DNA of 64,000 bases from CAVYOD01 sp963770045 (GCA_963770045.1 CAVYOD010000013.1:1-64000); one strand, 5' to 3'. Shown: positions 9,152-17,784, counted from the first letter of the stretch. Translations and numbers: made by a program. The notes: generated by a model not told the origin, from the letters alone.

Positions 9152-10731
9152 TTCTGTTCTGGATTGTAGCGATTTTGATTCTTGGAGGTCTCCTCGCTTG
9201 GGCGGCCGGCCGTCGAAACACAAAATGGCCCCGCTGGATCTCCGTTTTCGCCCTGGGGATCGATCTCGTTTTGGTGGCCTCCCTTTGGGCCAGCCGTTCG
9301 GGGGAGGCGTCCCTATCGAATGGCACCTCCTGGTTTGTCGAATTGAAATGGGCCTGGATTCCGCAGTTCGGGATAAGCTTCCACTTGGCCGTGGACGGGT
9401 TGAGCCTCTTGTTGATCGCCCTGTCGGTCTTCCTCGGATTGCTCTCCATCCTAGCCTCTTGGACCGAGGTCAAAACAAAGGTCGGGTTTTTCCATTTCAA
9501 CCTTCTTTGGGTTCTGGCGGGCATCATCGGCGTCTTTTTGGCGATCGACCTTTTCCTGTTTTATTTTTTTTGGGAGCTGATGCTCGTGCCGATGTATTTT
9601 CTGATCGGGATCTGGGGTCATGAGAATCGCATCTACGCCGCTTTCAAGTTCTTTCTTTTTACCCAGGCCGGCGGCCTGGCGATGCTCGTGTCCATCCTCG
9701 CCCTCTACTTTGTTCACGGAAACAACACGGGTATCTATTCCTTTGATTATATGGAGCTTCTTGGGACGACGATCGGACAGACAGCCGGCTTTTGGATCAT
9801 GCTCGGTTTCGTCCTGGCCTTCATCGTCAAGATGGCCGTTGTTCCCTTTCACAGTTGGCTTCCCGACGCCCACGCCCAGGCGCCCACCGCGGGCAGTGTC
9901 ATCCTCGCCGGGCTCTTATTGAAGACGGGTGCCTACGGCCTGCTGCGTTTCGCATTTCCACTCTTCCCTCTGAACATGAGCAAGATCGCGCCGGTGGGGA
10001 TGGCCCTGGGTGTCGCCGGGATTCTCTACGGGGCCAAGCTCGCGTTCGCCCAGAGGGACTTGAAGAGGTTGGTCGCCTACACCAGCGTCAGTCACATGGG
10101 CTTCATCATGCTCGGCATCTTTGCCCTCAACCAGCTGGCCTGGCAGGGCGTCGTGATGCAGATGATCTGCCACGGGATCAGCACCGGGGCTCTGTTCATT
10201 CTCGCGGGAGCGCTCCAGGAACGAATCGGGACTCGGGACCTGAGCCGGATGGGAGGACTCTGGGAAAAGACCCCGCGCCTGGGGGCGGCCACCCTGATTT
10301 TTGCCCTGGCCTCTCTCGGACTCCCGGGGCTGGGGAACTTCATCGCCGAGTTTCTGGTCTTGATCGGCTCCTTCCGAACTTCCGTGCTGCTTGCGGTCTT
10401 GGGTTCATTGGGATTCATTGCCTCGACAATTTATGCTTTGAGCATGGTTCAGAGGATTTTCCATGGAGCAAAAATCGAGGAATGGACCCTCCCCGACCTC
10501 AACCTGCGGGAGATCTTCGTGGTCGGTCTTCTCGTGATCGCGATTGTCTGGCTCGGGGCTTATCCCCAGCCGGTGCTCACGACGTCCAAGGGAGCGCTGC
10601 TCGGCCTTCAGGCTCACAGCGCTTCTCCTTCTGCGGTCAGATCTCCCACGCCAGCGGTCATCAAGGAGGTCAGAGCCGAGAGCTCAGGGCTCTCGGCGAA
10701 GGACCGGAAGGGTAGAGGAGGATCTTTGTGA
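9148..10731 (+). CDS. nuoM: NADH-quinone oxidoreductase subunit M
   Basis: The middle antiporter-like proton pump of complex I, 527 residues and about 14 helices. Visible signatures are LFYFFWELMLVPMYFLIGIWG with the conserved Glu of helix 5, VVPFHSWLPDAHAQAPTAGS with the Lys/His channel region just upstream (FIVKMAVVPFH), and LKRLVAYTSVSHMGFIMLG. The start ATG overlaps the nuoL stop (ATGA at 9148) and the stop overlaps the nuoN GTG. The C-terminus beyond residue 480 is a polar tail (SPTPAVIKEVRAESSG) not typical of the family. Confidence 0.96.
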   Translation: MILFWIVAILILGGLLAWAAGRRNTKWPRWISVFALGIDLVLVASLWASRSGEASLSNGTSWFVELKWAWIPQFGISFHLAVDGLSLLLIALSVFLGLLSILASWTEVKTKVGFFHFNLLWVLAGIIGVFLAIDLFLFYFFWELMLVPMYFLIGIWGHENRIYAAFKFFLFTQAGGLAMLVSILALYFVHGNNTGIYSFDYMELLGTTIGQTAGFWIMLGFVLAFIVKMAVVPFHSWLPDAHAQAPTAGSVILAGLLLKTGAYGLLRFAFPLFPLNMSKIAPVGMALGVAGILYGAKLAFAQRDLKRLVAYTSVSHMGFIMLGIFALNQLAWQGVVMQMICHGISTGALFILAGALQERIGTRDLSRMGGLWEKTPRLGAATLIFALASLGLPGLGNFIAEFLVLIGSFRTSVLLAVLGSLGFIASTIYALSMVQRIFHGAKIEEWTLPDLNLREIFVVGLLVIAIVWLGAYPQPVLTTSKGALLGLQAHSASPSAVRSPTPAVIKEVRAESSGLSAKDRKGRGGSL

Positions 10732-12218
10732 CCGGCACCGACCTTGTGGCCTTGATGCCCCTCTGGATAACGGCGGGGGCATCGATCCTGATCATGCTTT
10801 CCATCTCCATCAGGAGGAGCTACGGCTTTGTCGCTTCGTTATCCCTTCTCGCGTCCGCCGCGGCATTTGTCTCTGTTTTTTGGGTCGGTCACCTTGCCCC
10901 GCTGAGCATCACTTCTCTTCTGGTCATCGACAATTTCGCGCTCTTTTTCATGGGACTCTTTTTTGCCTCGTGCTTCTTTATTTTTCTCCTTTCCCATCGC
11001 TACTTCCGGGCTCTACCTGAAAACAGGGAAGAATTTTTCATTTTGGTGTTTCTGGCGGCTCTCGGGGCGGGAGTCTTAGCATCGAGTCAGCATTTCGTAT
11101 CTTTCTTTCTGGGGCTGGAAATCCTGAGCGTATCTCTCTACACCTTGATTTCATATACCATCAATAGAAGAGAATCGGTTGAATCGGGCATCAAATACCT
11201 GGTTCTGGCCTCGGTCTCGGCGGCTTTCCTCCTTTTCGGTATCGCACTGATTTATGCGGAATCAGGCGCCTTGGACTTTGCCGGCATGGCCGCTAAGTTG
11301 GCCGAAGGAGGGATGAGGACGCCGCTTCTGTTACTGGGCTTTTCCCTGCTCATCGTCGGCCTGGGTTTTAAGCTCGCCGTCGTCCCCTTCCACATCTGGA
11401 CCCCGGACGTCTACCAGGGCGCCCCGGCTCCCGTCACTGCGTTTGTGAGCACAGTTTCCAAGGGTGGAATGTTCACCTTCCTCTTCCGGTTTTTCATGAT
11501 TGTCGATATTGCCAGATATCCCTCGCTCATTCTTATCTTCAGCGTTATCTCCGCAGCTTCCATGCTCGCGGGGAATCTGCTGGCATTAACGCAGAACAAT
11601 GTGAAGAGGATTCTGGCTTATTCATCGATCAGCCATCTCGGCTATTTGCTGGTAGCCTTCCTGGCCGGCGGAAGGAGTGGAATTGAGGCCGCCTCTTTCT
11701 ACCTCGTGGCTTACTTCATCACAACAATCGCGGCGTTTGGCGTCATCACCGTACTGTCCACCGTGGACTCCGACGCGGATCGGCTCGAGGATTACCGGGG
11801 AATGTTCTGGCGGCATCCCTGGATAGCCGCAGTCTTTACCGTGGCGCTTCTTTCCTTGGCCGGAATTCCCGTGACCGCGGGGTTCATTGGGAAGTTTTAC
11901 ATTGCGGCGGCCGGAATAAAGTCCTCTTCATGGTTCCTCGTCCTAGTTCTCATCATCAGCAGCACCATCGGTCTTTATTATTATCTGAGGATAATTGTGG
12001 CCATGTATTCCCAGCCTGAAGCAGAAAGGAAAAGTAAGATAGCCGTGTCATTTTCATCCCGTGGTTCTCTGATGGCCGGAATCGCTCTCGCGGTGCTGAT
12101 TCTCCTTCTGGTCTGGTTCGGTGTTCACCCATCCGGGCTGATCAGGGTCATAAAGACGACCGTCGGAGCGCCGAACGGACTCACGGTCACATCAGTGCTG
12201 AGGGGAGGCGGCTCATGA
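10728..12218 (+). CDS. nuoN: NADH-quinone oxidoreductase subunit N
   Basis: The third antiporter-like subunit, 496 residues. GLEILSVSLYTLISY carries the conserved Glu, FKLAVVPFHIWTPDVYQGAPAPVTAFVS is the broken-helix signature, and NVKRILAYSSISHLGYLL is the helix 8 region. It starts at GTG 10728, which overlaps the nuoM TGA as GTGA; no ATG in frame would preserve the first helix. The stop overlaps the next gene by ATGA, so the HAD-like gene is translated with complex I. Confidence 0.95.
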   Translation: MTGTDLVALMPLWITAGASILIMLSISIRRSYGFVASLSLLASAAAFVSVFWVGHLAPLSITSLLVIDNFALFFMGLFFASCFFIFLLSHRYFRALPENREEFFILVFLAALGAGVLASSQHFVSFFLGLEILSVSLYTLISYTINRRESVESGIKYLVLASVSAAFLLFGIALIYAESGALDFAGMAAKLAEGGMRTPLLLLGFSLLIVGLGFKLAVVPFHIWTPDVYQGAPAPVTAFVSTVSKGGMFTFLFRFFMIVDIARYPSLILIFSVISAASMLAGNLLALTQNNVKRILAYSSISHLGYLLVAFLAGGRSGIEAASFYLVAYFITTIAAFGVITVLSTVDSDADRLEDYRGMFWRHPWIAAVFTVALLSLAGIPVTAGFIGKFYIAAAGIKSSSWFLVLVLIISSTIGLYYYLRIIVAMYSQPEAERKSKIAVSFSSRGSLMAGIALAVLILLLVWFGVHPSGLIRVIKTTVGAPNGLTVTSVLRGGGS

Positions 12219-12835
12219 CGCAAAACAAGATCACGACGCTCTTCCAGGACATAGGCGGCATCCTGCTCACCAACGGCTGGGACCATACAGCGCGCCGCCG
12301 GGCCGCGGAAAAATTCCAGCTGGACGTCGACGAGCTGAACCGCCTCCACAACCTGACTTTCGGCACTTACGAGGAGGGCAAGATAAGCCTCGAGGAATAC
12401 CTGAAGCGGGTGATCTTCCATCGGGATCGATCTTTTTCTCTCGAGGAATTCAGGTCGTTCATGTTCGCGCAGTCGCAGCCCTATCCCGAGATGATCGATT
12501 TTGTCCGCGAGATCAAGGCCCGTCACGGCCTCAGGATTATCGCCGTCAGCAATGAGGGGCGCGAGCTCTGCGACTACAGAAACCAGAAATTCGGGTTGCC
12601 GGGTTTCATCGATTTTTTTGTTTCCTCCTGCTACGTTCACCTGCGCAAGCCGGACGCAGAGATCTTCCGAATGGCCCTTGATATGGCCCAGGTTCCGCTC
12701 GACAGGGTGATCTACGTCGAGAACACCCCTATGTTTGCAGCCGTGGCCGAAAACCTCGGGATAAAAACCATCCTCCATGTTGACTACCCTTCCACCAAAA
12801 GAGCCTTCGGAGGTTTTGGGCTAACGCTGGAGTAG
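12215..12835 (+). CDS. HAD-superfamily hydrolase-like protein at the end of the nuo operon
   Basis: A 206-residue HAD subfamily IA-type protein. Motif I is FQDIGGIL, with Asp12 as the nucleophile, but the usual general-acid Asp two residues later is Gly14, as in YihX-like members. A helical cap follows (residues 25-80). Motif II is AVSNEG, motif III is RKPD with the Lys displaced to an Arg-Lys pair, and motif IV is VIYVENTP where most relatives have IDD. The family dephosphorylates small phosphometabolites. The altered motif IV could weaken Mg2+ binding. Its ATG overlaps the nuoN stop, so it is co-translated, yet no complex I role is known for it. Product and substrate are not recognised further. 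Confidence 0.85.
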   Translation: MTQNKITTLFQDIGGILLTNGWDHTARRRAAEKFQLDVDELNRLHNLTFGTYEEGKISLEEYLKRVIFHRDRSFSLEEFRSFMFAQSQPYPEMIDFVREIKARHGLRIIAVSNEGRELCDYRNQKFGLPGFIDFFVSSCYVHLRKPDAEIFRMALDMAQVPLDRVIYVENTPMFAAVAENLGIKTILHVDYPSTKRAFGGFGLTLE

Positions 12836-12931
12836 GGGCTATCTTCAAGGCATAAAACAGCGCCTGTGGCCGCGTCCGGGCCCATTTCTTCGGGAACTGC
12901 GAAAAAGAAGCTTGCGATTGACTTGTTCTTT

Positions 12932-12972
12932 ACGAGATGACGAGATAGACGAAACGGACGAGACGACGGGAT
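12932..12972 (-). repeat. TCTCGTC-type repeat, copy A (downstream of mutM)
   Basis: Read on the minus strand this stretch is a run of CCGTC, TCTCGTC, TTCGTC, TCTCGTC and TCTCGT words with spacers of one to three bases. It begins about nine bases after the mutM stop in the mutM sense direction. The same words recur at 14411, 17785, 26145, 32165 and 41252. No hairpin or coding sense is evident. Confidence 0.6.
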
Positions 12973-12980
12973 AAACGTCT

Positions 12981-13799
12981 TTATCGCTGGCAGCGAGGGC
13001 AGAAATAAGTGCTGCGGCCGGCCAACCGGATGCGCGTAATTTTTCTCCCGCAGCGGGTGCAGGGCTCGGCTTCGCGGCCGTACGCCAGGTGGCGATCTTG
13101 ATATTCCCCTTCCTTCCTCTGGGAGTCTATGAAATCTCTGATCGAAGACCCGCGGAGCGTGATGGCCTCGCGCAGGATTCTTCTCATGGCCAGCCAGAGC
13201 CGGCGGATTTTCTTGACCCTCAGGCTTTGGACGGGAGCCCGAGGATTGAGCCTCGCCCGGTAAAGAATCTCGTCGGCATAAATATTGCCAATCCCGGCGA
13301 TGACTTTCTGGTTCAAGAGGAGCGGCTTCAACCTGCCCCTTCGGCCCTTGAGCAGGCTCTGGAAGGAGCGGAAATCGAGGTCCAGAGGTTCCGGACCCAG
13401 GCCGGCGAGTTCCGAGCACCCGTCCGCTTCCGAAGTCCCGAGGCAGCGAACAAAGCCGAACTTGCGAACATCCCGAAACCGCAACTCACGGCCATGACCT
13501 TTGAAGCGAAGGATGAAGTGGGTGTGTTTGTCGACCGGCTCGCGGCGAGAGGTTACAAATAGCTGCCCGGTCATCTTGAGGTGAATGAGGAGGCTCCGGT
13601 TTCCGGCACAGTCGATCAGGATCATTTTCCCACGGCGGCGAAGGCCGAGGATGACGCGACCCTCGAGCTCCCTGAGGATCGAGTTGTCCGCGTTGCGCAG
13701 GATCGGGCCAAACAGGAGATCCGACGATTGAATCTTGAGACCTTGGATCAACGGACACAGGCTCCTGATGACCGTCTCCACCTCGGGCAATTCCGGCAT
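12981..13799 (-). CDS. mutM: Formamidopyrimidine-DNA glycosylase
   Basis: A base-excision repair enzyme that removes 8-oxoguanine and formamidopyrimidines and cleaves the abasic site. The 272-residue protein starts MPELPEVE, where Pro2 is the catalytic N-terminal imino acid and Glu3 its partner. The helix-two-turn-helix region contains GIGNIYADEILYRARLNP. The C-terminal zinc finger (C-x2-C, then 16 residues, C-x2-C) ends YFCPRCQR, so the protein is full length. It is transcribed away from the DUF6677-type gene and converges with the HAD-like gene. The start codon is fixed because the mature N-terminal proline is essential. Confidence 0.96.
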   Translation of the reverse strand: MPELPEVETVIRSLCPLIQGLKIQSSDLLFGPILRNADNSILRELEGRVILGLRRRGKMILIDCAGNRSLLIHLKMTGQLFVTSRREPVDKHTHFILRFKGHGRELRFRDVRKFGFVRCLGTSEADGCSELAGLGPEPLDLDFRSFQSLLKGRRGRLKPLLLNQKVIAGIGNIYADEILYRARLNPRAPVQSLRVKKIRRLWLAMRRILREAITLRGSSIRDFIDSQRKEGEYQDRHLAYGREAEPCTRCGRKITRIRLAGRSTYFCPRCQR

Positions 13800-13824
13800 G
13801 GGCCCATTGTACTACAAATTGTTC

Positions 13825-13853
13825 TTGATTTGCCGTCCCGTTTCGGCTAATAT
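13825..13853 (+). promoter_or_regulatory. Sigma70-type promoter for the DUF6677-type gene
   Basis: TTGATT at 13825-13830 and TAATAT at 13848-13853 are separated by 17 bp. The ATG at 13865 is only 11 bp beyond the -10 box, so a start site at the usual distance would leave a leader of about five bases with no room for a ribosome-binding site. Confidence 0.55.
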
Positions 13854-13864
13854 TTTCCCTTAAA

Positions 13865-14233
13865 ATGAAGACCAAAGGTGTCGCCTGTTTCGTCCTGGGA
13901 TGGCTCGTTCCCGGCCTCGGCCATCTGTTCCAGAAGAAATTCGCCCGGGGGCTGACGTTTCTGATCTCGATTGCCGCCATGGCCGCCCTGGGGATATCCA
14001 TGGGAGGCAAGATCTATCCATTCCAGACAGAGAATCCTCTGACCATCCTGGCCTTTTTCGCGGACCTTGGCAACGGTCTCTTGTACGCTCTTTCCCGTTT
14101 CCTTCTCTTTGGGGCCGGCGAACTCAAGAATGCCACCTTTGAATTCGGCACGGCTTTTATCGCCGGAGCGGGGCTGCTCAATTATCTCGTGGCTCTTGAT
14201 GCCTATGACGTTGCGGTGGGAAAAAAGAAATGA
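13865..14233 (+). CDS. DUF6677-like small membrane protein
   Basis: A 122-residue protein with about four hydrophobic segments. The N-terminal LGWLVPGLGHLFQKKFARGLTF is the glycine/proline-rich motif seen in TM2-like and DUF6677 families, in which a WLxPGxGH helix is followed by a basic RG turn. No catalytic residues are evident and its role is unknown. A second tiny membrane gene starts within its stop codon (ATGA at 14230). The pair is transcribed divergently from mutM from a promoter that leaves almost no leader. Confidence 0.75.
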   Translation: MKTKGVACFVLGWLVPGLGHLFQKKFARGLTFLISIAAMAALGISMGGKIYPFQTENPLTILAFFADLGNGLLYALSRFLLFGAGELKNATFEFGTAFIAGAGLLNYLVALDAYDVAVGKKK

Positions 14234-14409
14234 TCCTCAGAAGCCACATCTTGTCGATGGCCCTTTATGCCTTTTTTGCCTCGCTCGTCCTGGCCCTTAT
14301 CCGCAGAGGCGAGGCGAAGGACCGCATCAGGTACGGGGTTTCGCTTTTCCTGATCATGGTCCTCGGCGCGATCGCTTTCGGCTGGTTCATGTTCCTCATC
14401 GCAAAATAG
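14230..14409 (+). CDS. 59-residue two-helix membrane protein
   Basis: A short frame from ATG 14230 to TAG 14407-14409, overlapping the preceding gene's stop by ATGA. The protein has two hydrophobic stretches, ILSMALYAFFASLVLALI and VSLFLIMVLGAIAFGWFMFLIA, linked by a basic loop (RRGEAKDRIRYG). The coupled start and helix-loop-helix pattern argue for a real gene. I do not recognise the family; a helper for the upstream DUF6677-type protein is only a guess from position. Confidence 0.65.
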   Translation: MILRSHILSMALYAFFASLVLALIRRGEAKDRIRYGVSLFLIMVLGAIAFGWFMFLIAK

Positions 14410-14410
14410 A

Positions 14411-14444
14411 GACGTCTATCTCGTCGTTTCGTCCTCTCGTCACC
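14411..14444 (+). repeat. TCTCGTC-type repeat, copy B
   Basis: The words CGTC, TCTCGTC, TTCGTC and TCTCGTC lie two bases after the stop of the 59-residue gene, in its sense direction. The order is close to copy A read on the minus strand. Confidence 0.6.
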
Positions 14445-14472
14445 CTGTTCCCTATCGTGCCCCCACCCGAAC

Positions 14473-14710
14473 AAGTGAGCAGTCAGCTGTGAGCGCTGTG
14501 CAGTGAAACACCCGGTCCTCCTGAAACCACCAAAATGGGGAAGTGAGGGAGCAGGGGGTCGTTGAGAAGAGATAGTTTCAACAGACCGGAAGTTTATTTT
14601 CGGAGGGCGAAGGTTGGGTGGTGAAGAAGGCCGTCTGAGTGCCAAATTTTATTTTGTTGAGCGCCTTTATTCTTGATCACGGCTCACGGCTCACAGCTCA
14701 CCGCTCACTG
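14473..14710. repeat. Possible MITE-like element with ~33-bp imperfect inverted repeats
   Basis: The left arm (14473-14505) contains AGTGAGC, AGCTGTGAGC and a GTGC word. The right arm (14675-14710) contains GGCTCAC twice, AGCTCAC and CGCTCAC, and its reverse complement aligns to the left arm with few mismatches. The ~170 bp between the arms has no convincing frame. No target-site duplication is obvious. The element separates the small membrane genes from the gatB promoter; the rest of the 14410-14769 gap is copy B of the TCTCGTC repeat and the promoter. Confidence 0.4.
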
Positions 14711-14717
14711 TCTTTTT

Positions 14718-14745
14718 TTGCTTCGCCTCGCCGGTATGCTATAAT
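14718..14745 (+). promoter_or_regulatory. Extended -10 promoter for gatB
   Basis: TATAAT at 14740-14745 is preceded by TGC, giving an extended -10. A weak -35, TTGCTT at 14718-14723, lies 16 bp upstream. The ATG of gatB is 24 bp beyond the -10 box, a normal leader length. Confidence 0.55.
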
Positions 14746-14769
14746 CGCCCCGGACGGAAGGCATCTTTC

Positions 14770-16224
14770 ATGTATGAAACCGTGATCGGGCTGGAAATCC
14801 ATGCCCAGCTCCTCACCAAAACCAAACTCTTCTGTGGCTGCGGCACCAGTTTCGGGTCTCCTCCCAATTCGCTCACCTGCCCGGTCTGCATGGGACTTCC
14901 TGGCGCTCTCCCCGTGCTCAACCGGGAAGCCGTGAGGATGGCCCTCAAACTGGCCCTGGCCATCAAGGCCGATATCAACGTCCGCTCCATCTTCAGTCGT
15001 AAGAATTACTTCTACCCGGACCTCCCCAAAGGCTACCAGATCACCCAGTATCACGCGCCGATTGCCAGGGGGGGAGCCATTGAGATCGAAACCGGCGGCC
15101 AGACCAAAACGGTTGGGATCGAACGGATCAATCTAGAAGAAGACGCCGGCAAGTCCATCCATGACGGCATGTCGGACTCGGATCAAAAGACTTACCTGGA
15201 TTTTAACCGCAGCGGTGTGCCCCTTCTAGAAATCGTCGGAAAGCCCGAGCTGAGCTCCCCGGCTGAGGCCGTGGAATTCCTGCAGCTCTTCAGGGCCATT
15301 CTCCAGCACCTCGAAATCTGTGACGGCAACATGGAGGAAGGAAACCTGCGCTGCGATGCCAATCTCTCGGTGCGCAAACAGGGCGACTCCGGCATGGGTG
15401 TCAAAACCGAGGTCAAAAACCTCAATTCCTTCAGGTTCCTCCACAAGGCCCTGGAATACGAAGCTCACCGGCAGATGGGGCTCCTGGACCAGGGACTCCG
15501 CGTCCGGCAGGAAACGAGGCTGTGGGATGCGGCCCAGAACAAGACTCTTCCCATGCGGAGCAAAGAAGAGGCCCACGATTATCGCTATTTCCCCGAGCCC
15601 GACCTTCCTCCTCTTGTCATCGGCAAGGAGATGGCGGAGCGGGCGCGGGCGGATCTGCCTGAGCTTCCGCAGGCGAAGGTCGACCGATTCATCAAGGAAT
15701 ACCAAATCCCGCGCTATGACGCTAAGGTTCTGACCGCGACAAAGGCCCTGGCCGGCTACTTCGAAGAAACAGCCCAGGACTCCCGAAATCCCAAGCAGGC
15801 CAGCAACTGGGTCAGGCGCGAGGTCCTCGGGGTCCTGAAGGAGTCGAACTCAGAGATCAGCCGGTTCCCGATCCCGCCGCAGAATCTGGCCGAACTCATA
15901 CGTCTCATCGAGAAAAAAGAGATCACCCTGACCGTGGCCAAGGAAAGTGTTTTTCCCGAAATGTTGAGGAGTGGAAAGAGCGCCCCGCAGATCATCCGGG
16001 AATTGGGTTTGGCCGGAATCCAGGACGAGGAAAAAGTCAGACAGACGATTGCCGCCATCATCCAGAGAAACCCGGGTCCGGTCAGACAATACCAAGAGGG
16101 CAAATTCCCGGTCCTGGGCTTTTTGGTCGGGCTGGCGATGAAAGAAATGGGGGGCGCGGCGGACGCCAGACTTGTTCAGAAGATCCTCAAAGAGATTCTC
16201 GACTCTCTCGAAAGAAAGGCATGA
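14770..16224 (+). CDS. gatB: Aspartyl/glutamyl-tRNA(Asn/Gln) amidotransferase subunit B
   Basis: The subunit of GatCAB that binds mischarged Glu-tRNA(Gln) or Asp-tRNA(Asn) and transamidates it with ammonia from GatA. It has 484 residues, the usual length. The N-terminus YETVIGLEIHAQL, the zinc-site region FCGCG...CPVCMGLPG, RKNYFYPDLPKGYQITQ and the YRYFPEPDLPP loop are all family signatures. The C-terminal YqeY-like tail (NPGPVRQYQEGKFPVLGFLVG) is complete. gatA and gatC are not nearby. Its stop overlaps the ftsE start by ATGA at 16221, an unusual coupling of translation fidelity with division genes. Confidence 0.96.
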   Translation: MYETVIGLEIHAQLLTKTKLFCGCGTSFGSPPNSLTCPVCMGLPGALPVLNREAVRMALKLALAIKADINVRSIFSRKNYFYPDLPKGYQITQYHAPIARGGAIEIETGGQTKTVGIERINLEEDAGKSIHDGMSDSDQKTYLDFNRSGVPLLEIVGKPELSSPAEAVEFLQLFRAILQHLEICDGNMEEGNLRCDANLSVRKQGDSGMGVKTEVKNLNSFRFLHKALEYEAHRQMGLLDQGLRVRQETRLWDAAQNKTLPMRSKEEAHDYRYFPEPDLPPLVIGKEMAERARADLPELPQAKVDRFIKEYQIPRYDAKVLTATKALAGYFEETAQDSRNPKQASNWVRREVLGVLKESNSEISRFPIPPQNLAELIRLIEKKEITLTVAKESVFPEMLRSGKSAPQIIRELGLAGIQDEEKVRQTIAAIIQRNPGPVRQYQEGKFPVLGFLVGLAMKEMGGAADARLVQKILKEILDSLERKA

Positions 16225-16887
16225 TCGAACTCTTTCATGTCTGGAAACAGTATCAGAGGCCCCAGTGGGCCCTCCAGGACATCAACCTCCAGGTCAGGCG
16301 GGGCGAATTCATCTTTATCACGGGGCCCAGCGGTTCGGGAAAAACAACCCTCCTGAAGGTCATTTTCCGGGAGCTCTTTCCGACCGAGGGACAGATCGTC
16401 GTTGACGGCCTCAACATCCTCAAAATCCCGGACCACGCGGATCTACCGCCTCCGCCGGACGATGGGAATCGTCTTTCAGGACTTCCGCCTTCTTTTCAAC
16501 AGAAAAGTCTTCGACAACGTCGCTCTGCCGCTTCAGATCTTGGGTATTCCGCGGAAAGAGATTCGCCACCGCGTCTTCAATACGCTGAGGCTTATCAACC
16601 TCCATCACAAGATGTGGGATTATCCGGCCCAACTTTCCTACGGAGAACAGCAGCGCGTCGCGATTGCCCGGGCCGTGGTTAACAATCCCAAGATCATCCT
16701 GGCCGATGAGCCGACCGGCAACCTGGACCCGGAGCTGGCTTTCGAGATCATCAGTCTCTTCAAAGAGGTCAACAAACAAGGAGCCACGGTCATCATCGGC
16801 AGTCACGACCGGGAACTCATCCGCCATTTCGGCCACCGGATCCTCTTCCTTCAGGCGGGAAAACTCATCGGAAAGGAAGCACTCTGA
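16221..16887 (+). CDS. ftsE: Cell division ATP-binding protein FtsE, one +1 interruption
   Basis: The ABC ATPase that with FtsX controls peptidoglycan hydrolases at the septum. The first frame (16221 to about 16437) has Walker A GPSGSGKTT. The second (about 16437-16887) has the Q-loop VFQDFRLLFNRKVFDNVALP, signature LSYGEQQRVAIARA and Walker B IILADEPTGNLDPE. Deleting one base in CAC-GCG-GAT (near 16437) restores KIPDHRIYRLRRTMG and a 221-residue protein, normal for FtsE. A single insertion in a core division gene otherwise free of damage suggests a consensus error. Confidence 0.93.
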
Positions 16888-17783
16888 TTTTCCAGAAGAT
16901 CAAGTATTTCTTCGAGCTGACGGTCAACAGTCTCTGGCAGTACCGGGGCCGCAACGTTTTCTCCCTCACTATCATCTGTCTCTCCTTTTTGATCCTCGGC
17001 GTTTTCCTCGCGCTCTCCAACAATCTTCAGTTCACCGCCAAGGAGCTCTCGAGCAACATGGTCATCACCTTCTTCCTGAAGAAGAACATCGGCCCCGCGG
17101 ACCGGGAGGCGCTGCAGCAGAAGATCAAGAATAATCCGCTGATCACAGGTGTTCGCTACGTGAGCGCCGAAGAGGCCCTGCGGCGTTTCCAGAAGAATTT
17201 TCCCGAGCTTCAGTCCATTCTTGAAAATCTCAAGAGCAATCCCTTCCCCGCTTCGCTGGAAGCCAAGATCCAAGAGAGGGCCTCGGCGTCGTCGCAGGTC
17301 CTGAAGTTCGTGAACGAAGCGAGCGGCCTCAGCGGGGTCGAAGACGTCCAGTTCAACCGGGACTGGGTGGAAAAAATGGAGTCCCTGAGCCGGCTGGCCA
17401 GGGCGGTCGGCTTCTTCCTCGGCGGGATCCTGATTCTCGCCTCTTTTTTCATTATCTCCAACGTCATCAAGCTCAATGTCCTCGCCCGCAAGAACGAGGT
17501 CGAGATCCTCAGGCTCGTCGGGGCGACCAATGTCTTCATCCGCATTCCTTTTCTTCTGGAAGGCATTCTTCTCGGAGCCCTGGGCAGTCTTGTCTCCCTG
17601 GGCATCCTTTTCCTGGTCATCAAATTCTTCCCAATCTATTTGGGCCCATCGCTGGGGGCCCTGCAGGAGTTGATCCGATTCCGCTATCTCTCGCTTTCCC
17701 AGAGTCTTTCGCTCATTGCCGCCGGCGGAGGAATAGGATTGTTGGGGAGCGCCAGCTCGCTCGCGCGGTTCCTGAAAACGTAA
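16884..17783 (+). CDS. ftsX: Cell division protein FtsX
   Basis: The membrane partner of FtsE: a short cytoplasmic N-terminus, one helix (SLTIICLSFLILGVFLALSN), a periplasmic domain (about residues 60-165) and three C-terminal helices containing NEVEILRLVGATNVFIRIPFLLEG. The frame is open from the ftsE stop with conserved residues starting IFQKIKYFFELTVNSLW, yet contains no ATG or GTG before position 16989. The likely initiators are CTG 16884 or ATT 16887, which overlap the ftsE TGA. Starting at TTG 16989 would remove the first membrane helix. This is either a rare initiation codon or a sequence error at the overlap. Confidence 0.88.
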   Translation: MIFQKIKYFFELTVNSLWQYRGRNVFSLTIICLSFLILGVFLALSNNLQFTAKELSSNMVITFFLKKNIGPADREALQQKIKNNPLITGVRYVSAEEALRRFQKNFPELQSILENLKSNPFPASLEAKIQERASASSQVLKFVNEASGLSGVEDVQFNRDWVEKMESLSRLARAVGFFLGGILILASFFIISNVIKLNVLARKNEVEILRLVGATNVFIRIPFLLEGILLGALGSLVSLGILFLVIKFFPIYLGPSLGALQELIRFRYLSLSQSLSLIAAGGGIGLLGSASSLARFLKT

Positions 17784-17784
17784 A

